A stretch of 64,000 nucleotides of DNA from Gammaproteobacteria bacterium (GTDB lineage: Bacteria; Pseudomonadota; Gammaproteobacteria; Pseudomonadales; Pseudohongiellaceae): NCBI GenBank assembly GCA_018401885.1, contig JAGYKB010000006.1:1-64000 (forward strand), written 5' to 3'. Made by a program: the position numbers and the translations under genes. The notes under the pieces are model-generated. The model searched no databases. It worked only from the letters and a program-made list of their open reading frames with translations, and was not told the DNA's origin. Below are positions 36,915 to 52,788 of this stretch, in pieces; the stretch's first letter is position 1; each line of letters starts with the position of its first letter.

Positions 36915-37940
36915 TTGCCGCAAGCCAAGCAATTCAGACTGGCTGATATCGCCGAACTTCTTGGGGCGAGGTTGGAGGGAGATGGGGAAATAATCATCTC
37001 GAGCTTGTCGCCACTAAACTCGGCTGGCGAAGGTCAGCTAAGTTTTCTCAGCAATCCCGTCTATGCTCCTCAGCTAAAAAGTTGTCAGGCGAGCGCGGTT
37101 ATTCTAGCCGAAAAATTCGCCGATTCCTTTGTAGGCAATCGGCTTATCTCTGACAAACCTTACGTAACATTTGCCTACGCAACGCAGCTATTCGCGCTTG
37201 AAGACACACCCTTGGCTCTCTGTCACCCATCGGCAGTCATTTCCGAATCGGCAACGATAGCCGAAGATGTGAGAATAGAAGCCAATGTGGTGATCGGCGA
37301 CGGGGTGACTATCGGTAAGGGAGCGTCCATTGGCGTCGGAAGCTATGTTGGGCGCGACTGCCAAATTGGCGAGAATGTGCGAATTTACCCCAACGTTGTG
37401 CTTTATCATGAGGTAATACTCGGCGATCGCGTGATCATTCATTCAGCTAGCGTTATCGGTGCCGATGGTTTCGGGTTTGCGTTCGATGGAGAGCGTTCTG
37501 TAAAGATCGCTCAGCTTGGCGGGGTACGTATCGGCAATGACGTTGAGATCGGTGCTGCGTCAACGATCGACCGCGGAGCTATGCTAGACACGATCATTGG
37601 CGAGGGAGTGAAGATCGACAATCATGTGCAGATCGGGCACAACTGCGTTATTGGCAAGCATACAATTATCTGCGGATGCGCGGCCCTTGCGGGCAGTGTG
37701 ACCGTTGGGGAGTATTGCATCTTTGGCGGGGGATCAGGCGCCGTGGGTCATATTACGGTTGCCGACCGAGTGCAAGTGAGCGCTATGGCGCTGCTAAGTA
37801 AATCCGTGACCGAAGCGGGGATGATTTCATCCGGTACGCTCGCATCACCAACGCCGGAGTGGAAACGCAATGCACTGCGCTTCCAGCAGTTGGATAGCAT
37901 CGCTAAGCGTCTCAAGGAGCTCGAGCGCAAGGCTGACTAA
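36915..37940 (+). CDS. lpxD: UDP-3-O-(3-hydroxyacyl)glucosamine N-acyltransferase
   Basis: 341-residue acyltransferase for the third step of lipid A synthesis. The N-terminal uridine-binding domain (LSPLNSAGEGQLSFLSNPVY) is followed by a left-handed beta-helix of hexapeptides, with IGADGFGFAF and the catalytic HVQIGHNCVIG block, and a C-terminal helix. The start is TTG behind AGGAGAGG; no ATG is available near. It heads the lpxD-fabZ-lpxA-lpxB cluster. Confidence 0.96.
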   Translation: MPQAKQFRLADIAELLGARLEGDGEIIISSLSPLNSAGEGQLSFLSNPVYAPQLKSCQASAVILAEKFADSFVGNRLISDKPYVTFAYATQLFALEDTPLALCHPSAVISESATIAEDVRIEANVVIGDGVTIGKGASIGVGSYVGRDCQIGENVRIYPNVVLYHEVILGDRVIIHSASVIGADGFGFAFDGERSVKIAQLGGVRIGNDVEIGAASTIDRGAMLDTIIGEGVKIDNHVQIGHNCVIGKHTIICGCAALAGSVTVGEYCIFGGGSGAVGHITVADRVQVSAMALLSKSVTEAGMISSGTLASPTPEWKRNALRFQQLDSIAKRLKELERKAD

Positions 37941-37979
37941 TTACCGTTACTTAATAACATCATAACTATTGAGATCGAG

Positions 37980-38429
37980 ATGCTTTTAGATATTAATGAG
38001 ATTAAAGAGTATTTGCCCCAACGTTACCCCTTCTTGCTTGTTGATAGGGTGCTTGAGATGGAGCTGGGCAAATCTATCGTTGCCTATAAGAACGTCACTA
38101 ATAACGAACCGTTTTTCGAAGGCCATTTCCCCGAAAATCCGATTATGCCGGGCGTGCTTATTATTGAAGCAATTGCTCAGGCGGCGGGCATTCTTGGATT
38201 TAAAACTCAAGAAAAAAAGCCTAAGGAAGGGTTTTTATATTATTTTGTTGGAGCCGATGACTTGCGGCTCCGGCGACCGGTTGTGCCGGGCGATCAGTTA
38301 ATTCTAAAAGCTGAGGTAATCACGAATCGCCGAGGAATCTACAAGTTTCAAGGCACAGCGTTTGTTGGCGATGAACTCGCTGCCTCAATGACAATAATGT
38401 GTGCTGAGAGGAAAGTGAATGTCGATTGA
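37980..38429 (+). CDS. fabZ: (3R)-hydroxyacyl-[acyl-carrier-protein] dehydratase FabZ
   Basis: 149-residue hot-dog fold dehydratase of type II fatty acid synthesis. The catalytic residues are H49 in [14 protein letters not shown] and E63 in [10 protein letters not shown]. The length is normal. It lies within the lipid A cluster, where it competes with LpxA for 3-hydroxyacyl-ACP, and overlaps lpxA by 11 bases. Confidence 0.97.
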   Translation: MLLDINEIKEYLPQRYPFLLVDRVLEMELGKSIVAYKNVTNNEPFFEGHFPENPIMPGVLIIEAIAQAAGILGFKTQEKKPKEGFLYYFVGADDLRLRRPVVPGDQLILKAEVITNRRGIYKFQGTAFVGDELAASMTIMCAERKVNVD

Positions 38430-39192
38430 TCCCAGTTCTCGGATCGATCCGAGTGCGGTAATAGAAGACGGAGTCACAATAGGCCCTTGGTGCATAGTCG
38501 GTCCCAACGTATTTATTGGCGCCGGCAGTGTTATCGAGTCGCATGTGGTAATCCGAAGCCATACTCGTATAGGAAAGAATAATCGCTTCTTTCAATTTGC
38601 CTCTGTCGGAGAGGACCCCTCTGATAAGAAATTTGAAGGTGAGGAAGCGTGGCTTGAGATTGGCGATAATAACGTCTTTCGCGAAGGGGTTACTCTGCAT
38701 AGAGGGACCGGCTTCGGCGGCGGGCTAACGAAAATCGGCAGCAATAATTTACTCATGCCGTATGTCCACATTGCCCATGATTGCATGGTTGGCAACAACA
38801 CTGTGTTTGCCAACAATGCAGGATTGTCCGGGCATGTTGAGGTAGACGACTGGGCTATTCTTGGTGGTTACGCCGGCGTTAATCAATTCGTTAAGATTGG
38901 CGCCCACGCGATGATTGGAGGCGTTACACACGTTGGACAGGATGTTCCTGCATACATGCTCGTCAGCGGACAGCCGGCGGCGGTTCGTAGCGTAAATACG
39001 GTAGGGCTAAGTCGCCGTGGCTTTAGTGACGACGCGATCAAAGACCTTCGTACTGCGTTTAAAATAGTGTATCGCAGGGGTTTGAGTCTCAAGGAAGCCC
39101 TTGAGGAACTGCGCTCGATGGCGACCCGCTGCCCTGAAGTTTTGCCTCTTATTGCTTCGATCGAATCTTCAACCAAAGGTATACAACGCTAA
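38419..39192 (+). CDS. lpxA: UDP-N-acetylglucosamine O-acyltransferase LpxA
   Basis: 257-residue trimeric acyltransferase, first committed step of lipid A synthesis. The beta-helix covers about residues 1-190; the catalytic histidine is H120 in HIAHDCMVG (equivalent to E. coli His125). A helical C-terminus follows from about 195. The start ATG lies within the end of fabZ, and lpxB begins 16 bases after the stop. The acyl-chain length preference cannot be read with certainty. Confidence 0.97.
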   Translation: MSIDPSSRIDPSAVIEDGVTIGPWCIVGPNVFIGAGSVIESHVVIRSHTRIGKNNRFFQFASVGEDPSDKKFEGEEAWLEIGDNNVFREGVTLHRGTGFGGGLTKIGSNNLLMPYVHIAHDCMVGNNTVFANNAGLSGHVEVDDWAILGGYAGVNQFVKIGAHAMIGGVTHVGQDVPAYMLVSGQPAAVRSVNTVGLSRRGFSDDAIKDLRTAFKIVYRRGLSLKEALEELRSMATRCPEVLPLIASIESSTKGIQR

Positions 39193-39208
39193 GAGAGCGG
39201 GAGGCGTT

Positions 39209-40351
39209 ATGCCTAAGTGTTTCGGTATAGTCGCCGGTGAAAAATCCGGAGACATACTTGGCGCCGGACTCATCAAAAGCTTGAAATTACGCTTTCCCGA
39301 TGCTCACTTTGTCGGCGTTGGCGGTCCCGAGATGCTAAGCGAAGGCTGTGAGAGTATCGCAGCGATGGACCGCCTCGCAGTGATGGGGTTCGTAGAACCG
39401 CTTGGCAGACTCCCCGAGTTGTTTCGACTGAAAAAAGCATTGCGAGACCTCATGGTCGAACGCAATGTCGATGCTTTTATCGGAATAGATTCGCCGGACT
39501 TCAATCTTAGGCTCGCAAGTGAGCTCAATGCCCGTGGCATAAGAACTGTCCATTACGTAAGTCCGAGTGTATGGGCTTACCGCAAGAAACGCATTCATAA
39601 AATTGCCCGCGCCGTAGACTTGATGCTCACGCTCTTTCCCTTTGAGACGGAGATCTATGACGAGCATGGTGTTCCGGTTTGCTGCGTTGGTCACCCACTG
39701 GCAGACAAGCTTGCGAGTTCAGATGAACTAACTAGACTCGCGCGTCAGCAGTTTGATTTAGACCCGTCTGATAGAGTCGTCGCGCTGCTCCCAGGCAGTC
39801 GCGGTGGCGAAATCTCGCGTCTCGGACCCGTTTTCCTCGCCAGTGCGGTCGCATCATTGGCGCTCGACCCCGCGCTACGCTTTTTGATTCCCGCAAGCGG
39901 ACCTGAATCCCGTGCGCGTCTCGAGACGTTGTTGCGCAGCAATGGATTGGTCGACGGTACGCCGTTCAAGATAGTCGACGATTCGCAGCGTGCGATGCGA
40001 GCGGCAGATCTCGTGGTATTGGCATCGGGCACTGCAACGCTTGAGGCAATGTTGCTGCGGCGGCCGATGGTGGTTGGCTATAAGCTAGCACCGGTAACGC
40101 ACTTCATCGCCTCGCGATTAGTGAAAATTCCCTTTGTCGCTTTGCCTAATCTACTCGCTGGCAGACGCCTCGTGCCTGAGTATATTCAGCATGACCTTAC
40201 TGAGGAGGCCTTGGTGTCGGAGATAATGTCGTTTTTTTCTGGAGCTGACGACACTTCGCAGATGTTGGCGGCATTCGACCAGATTCACGCGTCAATCCGC
40301 TTGAACGCCTCGGAGCGAGCAGCTGATGCGATAGCCGGAATCATCGCCTGA
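39209..40351 (+). CDS. lpxB: Lipid-A-disaccharide synthase
   Basis: 380-residue peripheral membrane glycosyltransferase (family GT19) that joins lipid X to UDP-diacylglucosamine. [17 protein letters not shown] at the N-terminus, the GIDSPDFNL and [13 protein letters not shown] segments, [13 protein letters not shown] and [11 protein letters not shown] are all family blocks. ATG 39209 with GGGAGG upstream is preferred to the longer open frame inside lpxA. Its TGA shares one base with the rnhB start. Confidence 0.96.
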   Translation: MPKCFGIVAGEKSGDILGAGLIKSLKLRFPDAHFVGVGGPEMLSEGCESIAAMDRLAVMGFVEPLGRLPELFRLKKALRDLMVERNVDAFIGIDSPDFNLRLASELNARGIRTVHYVSPSVWAYRKKRIHKIARAVDLMLTLFPFETEIYDEHGVPVCCVGHPLADKLASSDELTRLARQQFDLDPSDRVVALLPGSRGGEISRLGPVFLASAVASLALDPALRFLIPASGPESRARLETLLRSNGLVDGTPFKIVDDSQRAMRAADLVVLASGTATLEAMLLRRPMVVGYKLAPVTHFIASRLVKIPFVALPNLLAGRRLVPEYIQHDLTEEALVSEIMSFFSGADDTSQMLAAFDQIHASIRLNASERAADAIAGIIA

Positions 40352-40956
40352 TGGTGGCAGAGCCTTGGGAAAACGTGAAGGTAGCGCCCGAAAAAGCTGC
40401 CGGCTGCGATGAAGCAGGCCGAGGTCCGCTAGCGGGCAACGTGATCGCTGCTGCAGTTATTCTTGACCCGCGAAAGCCAATCACAGGGTTAGCCGATTCA
40501 AAAAAACTCAGTCACAAACAAAGAGAGTCACTTTATGAGACCATACTGAGTAAGGCGCTTGGTGTTGGAATAGGTAGCGCATCGCCTCAAGAAATTGACG
40601 AAATCAATATTCTACAAGCAAGCCTTCTGGCAATGACTCGCGCAGTTGACTCATTGCCCACCAAGCCTGAGTTTGTTTTTGTCGATGGCAATAGATGCCC
40701 GCGCTGGTCTTTTCCAAGTCTTGCCGTGGTGAAAGGAGATGCCAAAGTGGCGAGTATCTCTGCAGCATCAATTGTGGCTAAAGTCGTGCGTGACCGCGAG
40801 TTACTTCTTTTGGACGAGCAGTATCCAGGCTACGGCTTTGCCCAACACAAGGGCTATCCCACGGCTGCCCATTTCACTGCGCTCGAGCGTTTCGGAGTAA
40901 CACCTGTGCATAGATTAAGTTTCGCGCCAGTTGCCGCGAGAATAAAGCGCAGCTAA
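40351..40956 (+). CDS. rnhB: Ribonuclease HII
   Basis: 201-residue endonuclease that nicks RNA in DNA-RNA hybrids and removes misincorporated ribonucleotides. The catalytic acids are in [11 protein letters not shown] (Asp-Glu), FVDGN and the later VVRDRELL segment. The [17 protein letters not shown] block is diagnostic of HII. The start overlaps the lpxB stop (TGATG). lpxB-rnhB-dnaE is a conserved order. Confidence 0.96.
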   Translation: MVAEPWENVKVAPEKAAGCDEAGRGPLAGNVIAAAVILDPRKPITGLADSKKLSHKQRESLYETILSKALGVGIGSASPQEIDEINILQASLLAMTRAVDSLPTKPEFVFVDGNRCPRWSFPSLAVVKGDAKVASISAASIVAKVVRDRELLLLDEQYPGYGFAQHKGYPTAAHFTALERFGVTPVHRLSFAPVAARIKRS

Positions 40957-41042
40957 GGGATTCTGGCCGCCCCTTGACGCTGCTATTGCCGCTAAACTTT
41001 TCCGTGCGAACGCGGTATATTCAATGCAATCTTTAGCTCGCC

Positions 41043-43982
41043 ATGCCGCGATCAGATGCGAGAGTAGTTATCGCTGCAACAACTGAAACGGACCCAATGA
41101 CTGCGTCACCTGACCAAGCCCTAGCTGCAAGCAATTCTTCGCCAGGTTTTGTACACCTGCGACTGCATACCGAGTTCTCAATAGTCGATGGACTTGTCCG
41201 GATAAACCCGCTGCTTGCGCGTGCACGCGAATTAAACATGCCAGCGATTGCAGTAACAGACCTTGCAAACATGTTCGGTCTGATCAAATTCTACAGTGGC
41301 GCAATAAAAGAGGGCATCAAACCCGTTTGCGGCTGTGATGTCGTGGTTAGAGGTGAAGAGGGTGCCGCGGACACTCGGCTACTGCTGCTGGCCAAAGACC
41401 GCGAAGGCTATTTGAATCTCTCTAAACTAATCTCGCTTATCTACACCGATAACCCAAATCGCAGCGATGCAAGTCTCCGGCTAGACCAGCTAGCGGCGCT
41501 CAGCGATGGAGTGATTGCATTATCTGGCGGTCAGTTTAGCGATATCGGTGCGGCCCTTCTGGAGGGGGATCAAGCGAGGGCCGCAGCCTATCTGTCTCGT
41601 TGGCGATCGCTCTTTCCAGAGTCGTTCTACTTAGAGCTCCAGAGAGTTGGGCGAGAGAGAGAAGAAGACTATATCGATGCAGTACTTGATCTTGCCGCAG
41701 CGACGAAAACACCTGTTGTTGCAACCAACGATGTTCGCTTTCTCGAGCAGGATGATTTCGATGCGCATGAGGTGAGAGTCTGTATAAACGACAGACGCAC
41801 ATTAGACGATCCGCGCCGATCACGTGAATATACCGATCAGCAATATCTAAAAGATTCGGCAGAGATGCTGGCGTTATTCCATGATGTCCCTTCTGCGTTA
41901 GAAAACAGCATCGAGATTGCCAAGCGCTGCAATTTATCCCTCGATCTTGGCACGCCGCGGCTACCGAATTATCCGGTCCCAGATGGGCTGACCATGGAGG
42001 AATTCTTTACTCAGGTTAGCGTAGATGGATTGAAGCGGCGGCTGATTAATCTCTACGGCGAAAACTATGCTGAGCAGGAGGGCATCGATCGCTATTGGGA
42101 GCGACTCGATTTCGAGCTAAAAATCATCAATCAGATGGGCTTTGCCGGTTACTTTCTTATCGTGATGGAGTTCATCCAATGGTCTAAAGACAACGGTATC
42201 CCTGTTGGACCGGGCCGCGGCTCCGGCGCAGGCTCGATTGTCGCTTATGCTTTAAAGATTACAGATCTAGACCCGCTTAAATATGATCTTCTCTTCGAGC
42301 GATTTTTGAATCCAGAGCGGGTTTCAATGCCAGATTTTGACGTTGATTTCTGCATGGAGGGGCGCGATCGTGTAATTCAGCACGTTGCTGAGTTGTATGG
42401 TAAAGAGGCGGTGTCTCAGATCATTACGTTCGGTACGCTTGCAGCAAAAGCGGTGGTGAGGGACGTCGCTCGAGTGCAAGGCAAGCCCTATGCGCTGGCT
42501 GACAAACTCAGTAAGCTCATTCCTTTCGAGCCGGGCATGACGCTCACCAAAGCATTCGAAGAAGAGCCCGAGTTAGGCGCGTTTGTCGACTCCGACGAAG
42601 AGGCTCAGGAAATTATCGAAATGGCCTTCAAGCTCGAAGGCATCACTCGCAATGTAGGCAAGCATGCGGGCGGCGTCGTCATAGCGCCGACTAAACTCAC
42701 TGATTTTACACCGCTGTATACCGACGAAGCAGGGCAAGGACTTGTCACACAGTTTGACAAGAATGACGTTGAAACAGCGGGGCTTGTGAAGTTCGACTTT
42801 TTAGGACTGCGCACCCTTACGATTATTGATTGGGCTGTAAAAATGATCAACGAGCGCCGCGACGAAGGCGCCCCCGTACTTAATATCGATCATCTCGAGC
42901 TAAACGATGAGCGCGTCTACAAGCTTTTACAAAGCGGAGAAACAACGGCAATTTTTCAGCTTGAATCCCGGGGCATGAAAGAGCTTATCAAGAAGCAGGT
43001 TCCTAATTGCTTTGAAGATATTATCGCACTCGTCGCGCTGTTTCGTCCCGGGCCATTGCAATCAGGCATGGTTGACGATTTTATCGATAGAAAGCACGGC
43101 CGAACGAAGGTAGTGTATCCACATCCAGAGCTTGAGCCCGTGTTGTCTAACACCTATGGCGTCATTCTGTACCAAGAGCAGGTGATGCAGATAGCCCAAG
43201 TGCTTGGCAACTACACACTTGGCGGCGCTGATATCTTGCGCAAAGCGATGGGCAAGAAAAACCCAGATGAGATGGCAAAACAGCGCAGTTTGTTTACCGA
43301 GGGGGCGATTAAGAGAGATATTGACGCCGATCTTGCCGAGTCCATTTTCGATCTTATGGAAAAATTCGCCGGCTACGGCTTCAATAAGTCTCACTCTGCC
43401 GCTTACGCCTTGGTATCGTATCAGACTGCTTGGTTAAAAACGCATTATCCTTCGTATTTTATGGCTGCAGTTTTATCTGCTGATATGCAGAATACCGACA
43501 AGGTTGTCACGCTCATCGAAGAATGCCGGGCGATGGGGCTTAAAATTGTGCCGCCCGATATCAATAAGGGACAGTTCAATTTCACCGTCAATGAGGCGGA
43601 TGAAATTGTTTATGGCCTCGGCGCGATTAAAGGCCTAGGCGAGGGGCCCGTTGGCGGAATTCTCGAAGCGCGAAAAAACGGGCCTTTTACGAATATGCTC
43701 GAACTCTGTCAGCGCGTCGACTCGCAGCAGCTCAATAGAAGAACGCTAGAGGCAATGGTTAAAGCAGGCGCATTGGATAGTTTGGTCGAAGGCGTACCCG
43801 ATAGCGCAAGGGCGAAGCTCGCCGAGCTTCTACCGCAGGCGATGAAGGCTGCCGAGCAGGCAAATAAAAATGCAGCGGCGGGCGTCGCCGATATGTTTGG
43901 CAGATCACCGAGGGCACGACTGCCAGTGAGCTGTCGTTCGGAACGTCGAAGATTAAGCCCTGGGCTGAGCAGGAAAGGTTGA
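41043..43982 (+). CDS. dnaE: DNA polymerase III alpha subunit, N-terminal and catalytic part (frameshifted gene)
   Basis: First 979 residues of the replicative polymerase as read. The PHP domain starts at [15 protein letters not shown]; the palm motif [12 protein letters not shown] and PDFDVDF (catalytic D431 and D433) are intact, as are the EEQ-type [10 protein letters not shown] and [13 protein letters not shown] blocks. After DMFG (about residue 954, near 43900) the frame turns into an unrelated basic tail, while the normal continuation [12 protein letters not shown] is found in the -1 frame from 43907. One base is missing near 43900-43906. ATG 41043 or 41097 may start. No slippery heptamer is seen. 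Sequence error or real lesion cannot be told apart. Confidence 0.93.
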   Translation: MPRSDARVVIAATTETDPMTASPDQALAASNSSPGFVHLRLHTEFSIVDGLVRINPLLARARELNMPAIAVTDLANMFGLIKFYSGAIKEGIKPVCGCDVVVRGEEGAADTRLLLLAKDREGYLNLSKLISLIYTDNPNRSDASLRLDQLAALSDGVIALSGGQFSDIGAALLEGDQARAAAYLSRWRSLFPESFYLELQRVGREREEDYIDAVLDLAAATKTPVVATNDVRFLEQDDFDAHEVRVCINDRRTLDDPRRSREYTDQQYLKDSAEMLALFHDVPSALENSIEIAKRCNLSLDLGTPRLPNYPVPDGLTMEEFFTQVSVDGLKRRLINLYGENYAEQEGIDRYWERLDFELKIINQMGFAGYFLIVMEFIQWSKDNGIPVGPGRGSGAGSIVAYALKITDLDPLKYDLLFERFLNPERVSMPDFDVDFCMEGRDRVIQHVAELYGKEAVSQIITFGTLAAKAVVRDVARVQGKPYALADKLSKLIPFEPGMTLTKAFEEEPELGAFVDSDEEAQEIIEMAFKLEGITRNVGKHAGGVVIAPTKLTDFTPLYTDEAGQGLVTQFDKNDVETAGLVKFDFLGLRTLTIIDWAVKMINERRDEGAPVLNIDHLELNDERVYKLLQSGETTAIFQLESRGMKELIKKQVPNCFEDIIALVALFRPGPLQSGMVDDFIDRKHGRTKVVYPHPELEPVLSNTYGVILYQEQVMQIAQVLGNYTLGGADILRKAMGKKNPDEMAKQRSLFTEGAIKRDIDADLAESIFDLMEKFAGYGFNKSHSAAYALVSYQTAWLKTHYPSYFMAAVLSADMQNTDKVVTLIEECRAMGLKIVPPDINKGQFNFTVNEADEIVYGLGAIKGLGEGPVGGILEARKNGPFTNMLELCQRVDSQQLNRRTLEAMVKAGALDSLVEGVPDSARAKLAELLPQAMKAAEQANKNAAAGVADMFGRSPRARLPVSCRSERRRLSPGLSRKG

Positions 43983-44683
43983 AAGCCGAGAAAGAGACGT
44001 TAGGTCTTTACTTATCGGGACACCCTATCGACGAATACTTAAGCGAGCTTTCGCACCTCACCAGGGATAGGCTTGCGAATCTGCGGCCGGAGCGCGCGCC
44101 TCAGCCTGTAGCAGGCTTGCTCATCGATGTGAGAACCATGCGCAATAAGGCTGGAGACACGGTAGCGTTCCTGACTCTAGATGACCGTAGCGGACGCTTC
44201 GAAATTCGCCTCTTTGCGAAAGAGTACGAGCGCTTTCGCGACATTTTACAAAAAGATCAGATTATCATTGTGGACTGCACCGTGAGCATGGATGACTACA
44301 GCGGTGGTATGCAAGGGCGTGGTAAAGAGGTCATGACGCTCGAACAGGCGCGGCAGCGACGCGCCCGCAGCATAACATTGAGCCTGCGAAGAGATGCGCT
44401 GTTGAAGGGCTTTAGTGAGCATCTTGCGGAGGTGCTCGAGTCGTATCGACTCGACTCCAGCGCTCAGCTGCAGGTATCGCTCTCGAGATTAGCAGCCCCG
44501 GGATATTATGCCGACGACAGGCAAGAAGGTACTTTGGGCTGCGGTATTGTGATCAGTTATCAGCGTGAGGCCGTGAAGGGGTGTATAATGCTCTCCGATG
44601 AGTGGCGCGTCGCGCCGTCTAATGAATTGGTTCAGCGTCTGCGAAGCGAATACGGGCGTATGAACGTAGTCGTAGACTACTGA
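43979..44683 (+). CDS. dnaE: DNA polymerase III alpha subunit, C-terminal part (frameshifted gene)
   Basis: Second part of dnaE in the -1 frame; coding continuity is visible from 43907 ([19 protein letters not shown], then [19 protein letters not shown]). It includes the OB domain ([32 protein letters not shown]) and the tau-binding C-terminal domain ending NVVVDY. If it is really separate, a TTG at 43979 overlaps the TGA of the first part (TTGA), with AGGAAAGG just upstream, so reinitiation is imaginable. More likely the two parts form one 1213-codon gene with a one-base deletion or error. accA follows after 25 bases. Confidence 0.9.
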   Translation: MKAEKETLGLYLSGHPIDEYLSELSHLTRDRLANLRPERAPQPVAGLLIDVRTMRNKAGDTVAFLTLDDRSGRFEIRLFAKEYERFRDILQKDQIIIVDCTVSMDDYSGGMQGRGKEVMTLEQARQRRARSITLSLRRDALLKGFSEHLAEVLESYRLDSSAQLQVSLSRLAAPGYYADDRQEGTLGCGIVISYQREAVKGCIMLSDEWRVAPSNELVQRLRSEYGRMNVVVDY

Positions 44684-44708
44684 TTATACAGAGTGAGTCG
44701 AATAGGAT

Positions 44709-45645
44709 ATGGACCCCAACTACCTAGATTTCGAACAGCCTATCGCTGAATTGGAAGCCAAGATAAGCGAATTACGTTTGGTCGGCAGCGACAACGATTT
44801 AAACATCGGCGAGGAGATTCAGAATCTCCGCGCGAAAAGCACCAAGCTCACCGAAAAAATCTACGCTAATTTGAGTTCATGGCAGGTGTCTCAGGTTGCA
44901 CGCCATCCCCAAAGGCCGTATACGCTCGATTATATCGAGCATATTTTTACCGATTTCGACGAGCTCCATGGTGATCGCTATTTCGCCGACGATCAGGCGC
45001 TTATTGGCGGGCTCGCTAAAATCGATGGGCGCCCCTGCGTTGTGATGGGGCATCAGAAAGGCCGGGGCACGAAAGCGAAGGTCAAACACAATTTCGGTAT
45101 GCCGCGCCCTGAGGGTTACCGCAAGGCGCGTCGACTCGTCGAGCTTGGCGAAAGATACAATCTTCCTGTACTGAGCTTCATAGATACCCCGGGTGCCTAT
45201 CCCGGAATCGATGCTGAGGAGCGGGGCATTAACGAAGCCATTGCGGTGAATATGGCGATGATGTCGCGGGTCAGGACACCGTTGATAGCGACGGTAACAG
45301 GCGAAGCCAACTCTGGTGGTGCGATTGCGATCGGCGTTTCGGATCAGCTAAATATGCTGCAGTATTCGACCTATACAGTCATCACGCCCGAAGGTTGCGC
45401 AACGATTCTCTGGAAGTCCTCCGAATATGCTTCAGCTGCGGCCGAGGCGATGGGGGTGACTTCGGCGCGCCTCGAAGAACTTGGCATTGTCGATCAGACT
45501 ATTGCTGAACCATTAGGGGGTGCGCATCGGGACGTCGCCGCGACCGCCGAGAACATCAAAGTCTCGCTCTTAGAGCAGATGGATCGGCTAGGAGCCACCG
45601 ATACTGATGCGCTCATTGAGCGACGCTATAAGCGTCTTATGAGCT

Positions 45646-45662
<17 letters not shown>
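44709..45662 (+). CDS. accA: Acetyl-CoA carboxylase carboxyltransferase subunit alpha
   Basis: 317-residue subunit that with AccD transfers CO2 from carboxybiotin to acetyl-CoA to make malonyl-CoA. An N-terminal helical segment ([17 protein letters not shown]) is followed by the crotonase-fold carboxyltransferase domain with [27 protein letters not shown] and [15 protein letters not shown]. The length matches E. coli. It overlaps tilS by 17 bases. Confidence 0.97.
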
Positions 45663-48871
<3,209 letters not shown>

Positions 48872-48872
<1 letters not shown>

Positions 48873-49717
48873 TGGTTGCTAAAACTGTTAGCATAGCGGG
48901 CCTGCAGGTTTCGAATGAGAAGCCCTTCACGCTATTTGCCGGAATGAACGTTCTTGAGTCGAGAGACCTTGCATTAAGGGTTGCTGAAAACTTTAAGAGT
49001 GTCACTGACAAGCTCGGGATTCCGTTTGTTTTTAAGGCATCGTTCGATAAAGCTAATCGCTCTTCCATAAGCTCTTTTAGAGGTCCGGGGTTAGAGACAG
49101 GTCTGATGTGGCTTGCGGAAATTAAAGAGACATTCGCCGTTCCAATTATTACCGATGTTCACACTGAGGATCAGGCTGCTGCTGCCGCTGAAGTCGCGGA
49201 TGTGATTCAGTTGCCTGCATTTCTATCAAGGCAAACTGACCTCGTAATGGCGATGGCGAGAACCGGTGCCGCGATCAATATCAAAAAGGCACAGTTTTTA
49301 GCGCCACAAGAGATGCGTCATATATTGGCTAAATTCGAGGAGGCGGGTAACGACCGACTAATGCTGTGCGAGCGGGGGAGTAGCTTTGGTTACAATAATC
49401 TCGTGGTCGATATGCTGGGGTTTTCGGTGATGAAAAAATTTGGTTATCCGCTTCTATTCGATGCAACCCATGCACTGCAGCAACCAGGTGGATTGCCTGA
49501 TGCTGCAGGTGGCCGCCGCGCCGACGTGACATCACTGTCGCTCGCAGGCCTTTCGCAGGGTATCGCCGGACTTTTTATCGAGGCGCACCCCGATCCTTCG
49601 AGCGCGCTTTGCGATGGACCCTGCGCTTTGCGATTAGATCGTATCGAACCGTTCCTTGAGAGGATGAAGGCGCTCGATACGCTGGTAAAAGGATTTGTGC
49701 AACTCGATACCGCCTAA
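48872..49717 (+). CDS. kdsA: 2-dehydro-3-deoxyphosphooctonate aldolase (KDO-8-P synthase)
   Basis: 281-residue TIM-barrel enzyme condensing phosphoenolpyruvate and arabinose 5-phosphate for the LPS inner core. [39 protein letters not shown] and [12 protein letters not shown] are the active-site blocks. The Asn in KANRSS marks the metal-independent class. It is coupled to pyrG by TAATG and sits 61 bases before eno. PEP from enolase is its co-substrate. Confidence 0.97.
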
Positions 49718-49769
49718 TATTTCGCCGTGAGCTACGTGCAATACAATAAGTACAAAGATTACAAAGTAA

Positions 49770-51077
<1,308 letters not shown>

Positions 51078-51095
51078 GGGCTGAAGGAGTAAGAC

Positions 51096-51371
51096 GTGAA
51101 ATTACTGATTGCCTTCCTGACAGTATGCCTGGGCGTTCTCCAGTACAAGCTATGGTTTGGCGACGACAGCCGCAGCGAGCTCAAAGCAGTCGAAAAGAAT
51201 GTCGCGTTGCAACTCAGCACAAACGCAGCGTTGTCGGAACGCAATGAGGCACTGGAGGTCGAGGTGCTTGATCTAAAAAACGGCCTTGAGGCAGTAGAAG
51301 AGAGAGCGAGATCTGAGCTTGGGATGATTGAGGAGGGGGAAACTTTTTACCTGATTGTCCCAAATCGCTAA
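51096..51371 (+). CDS. ftsB: Cell division protein FtsB
   Basis: 91-residue bitopic divisome protein. A single membrane helix spans about residues 3-21, followed by a coiled coil (about 30-70, including EVEVLDLKNGLEAVEERARSELGMI) that pairs with FtsL and binds FtsQ. The C-terminal GMIEEGETFYLIV block is diagnostic. The start is GTG behind AAGGAG. It follows eno by 18 bases and may share its transcript. Confidence 0.93.
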   Translation: MKLLIAFLTVCLGVLQYKLWFGDDSRSELKAVEKNVALQLSTNAALSERNEALEVEVLDLKNGLEAVEERARSELGMIEEGETFYLIVPNR

Positions 51372-51549
51372 ATTTTAGCCTAAGCATCTCTCGTACCTCC
51401 CTTTAGTTTTTCTGCCTTGTCCTAATTTTTGTACTCTGTTCAGCTATTTGGCAATCAAGTAATGTCGCTCCGAGGAGATTGTCAGGGTGATAAATTGGGT
51501 CGCGGCAACAAGCCCGTACTAATCTCAGCATGTATCGAAGGACCCACGA

Positions 51550-52260
51550 ATGGCTATATGGGCAATTGTCCCAGCAGCAGGAGTCGGCAGTCGCCTTGGC
51601 GGCCCCGTTCCTAAACAGTACCTGCCACTGCTTGGTCGAACAGTAGTCGAGCGATCGATTGACTGCCTGCTTGCCTTGGCTGGCGTGACGCGCGTGGTGG
51701 TTGCGATTGGCGCTGACGATGTCTATTGGCAAAAATTACCCATGGCTCAGCATCCTCGCGTCACCGTCGTTACCGGCGGGAGCGAACGGCAGACTTCTGT
51801 GCTCAATGCCCTGCGGTCGATACTCGCCGAGGCGAATAGCGATGACTGGGTGTTAGTGCACGACGCGGTTCGCCCCTGTGTAAAAAGCGATGACATTGAC
51901 AACCTAATACATCGGGTGAAAGACGATGAGGTTGGCGGGTTGTTAGCAGCCACAATGGACAATACGGTCAAGCGTGCGAAAAAGGGCGAATTATCCATCC
52001 GCGTTGCAGAGACGCTTGATCGTACGCATCTCTACAATGCATTAACTCCGCAGATGTTTCGCGTCGAAAAGCTATTCAACGCGCTAAGTGAAGCCGCTGA
52101 GCAGAATGCGCCTATCACCGACGAAGCCTCGGCCATGGAGCGTATGGGTTGGGCGCCTTTATTAGTTGAAGGGTGCAAAACGAATATCAAAATCACCCAT
52201 AGTAGCGATCTACTGCTCGCAGAGGCGATCCTCAACAATAGTCAGCAACCAAAAGGCTGA
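51550..52260 (+). CDS. ispD: 2-C-methyl-D-erythritol 4-phosphate cytidylyltransferase
   Basis: 236-residue CTP-dependent enzyme of the MEP pathway. The nucleotide-binding AAGVGSRLGGPVPKQYLPL is at the N-terminus; GGSERQTSVLNAL, VHDAVRPCV, TLDRTHLYNALTPQMF and TDEASAMERMG complete the family blocks. AAGGA lies 7 bases before ATG 51550. The 178-base gap after ftsB contains nothing that I can name. ispF follows immediately. Confidence 0.96.
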   Translation: MAIWAIVPAAGVGSRLGGPVPKQYLPLLGRTVVERSIDCLLALAGVTRVVVAIGADDVYWQKLPMAQHPRVTVVTGGSERQTSVLNALRSILAEANSDDWVLVHDAVRPCVKSDDIDNLIHRVKDDEVGGLLAATMDNTVKRAKKGELSIRVAETLDRTHLYNALTPQMFRVEKLFNALSEAAEQNAPITDEASAMERMGWAPLLVEGCKTNIKITHSSDLLLAEAILNNSQQPKG

Positions 52261-52266
52261 AACTAA

Positions 52267-52788
52267 GTGGCAGAGATGAGAGAGGATATGAAAAGCAAAA
52301 TTAGAGTGGGGCATGGATTCGATGTTCATCGCTTCGCGCCAGAAGCGAGCACGAATAAACCACTCATTCTGGGCGGGGTGACCCTGCCAGACGCGTTAAG
52401 CCTAGAGGCGCACTCGGATGGCGATGTAGTGTTGCATGCCCTTTGCGACGCGTTGCTAGGTGCCATCGGCGAAGGGGATATTGGTCGACATTTTCCTGAT
52501 ACAGACAAAAAGTTTGCGGGTGTCTCCAGTCTCATCCTTCTAGAACACGTTTATTCGCTGGTTACGGCGCGCAACTTAGCCCTATCGAATGCCGATATCA
52601 CCGTTGTTGCGCAATTACCCAAGCTCGCTCCCCACAGTGAAGCTATGTGTGTACGCATTGCTTCTTCACTTAAAGCGCCTCGCGATTGCATTAATGTCAA
52701 AGCAACGACAACAGAACAACTCGGCGCAATTGGTCGTGGGGAGGGGATTGCGTGCCATGCCGTTGTTTTACTCGAGGGGTGCGAGTGA
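52267..52788 (+). CDS. ispF: 2-C-methyl-D-erythritol 2,4-cyclodiphosphate synthase
   Basis: 173-residue zinc enzyme following IspD/IspE in the MEP pathway. [11 protein letters not shown] supplies the Asp-x-His zinc ligands, [20 protein letters not shown] the third histidine, and the late [17 protein letters not shown] is diagnostic. The start is uncertain: GTG 52267 has a weak AAAGG upstream, and ATG 52276 and ATG 52288 remain possible. Its TGA overlaps the GTG of truD. Confidence 0.94.
   Translation: MAEMREDMKSKIRVGHGFDVHRFAPEASTNKPLILGGVTLPDALSLEAHSDGDVVLHALCDALLGAIGEGDIGRHFPDTDKKFAGVSSLILLEHVYSLVTARNLALSNADITVVAQLPKLAPHSEAMCVRIASSLKAPRDCINVKATTTEQLGAIGRGEGIACHAVVLLEGCE

Noticed and set aside
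43880-43910. Programmed -1 ribosomal frameshifting in dnaE.
   Set aside because: No X-XXY-YYZ heptamer in the proper phase and no obvious downstream structure were seen around the junction; a missing base explains it more simply.
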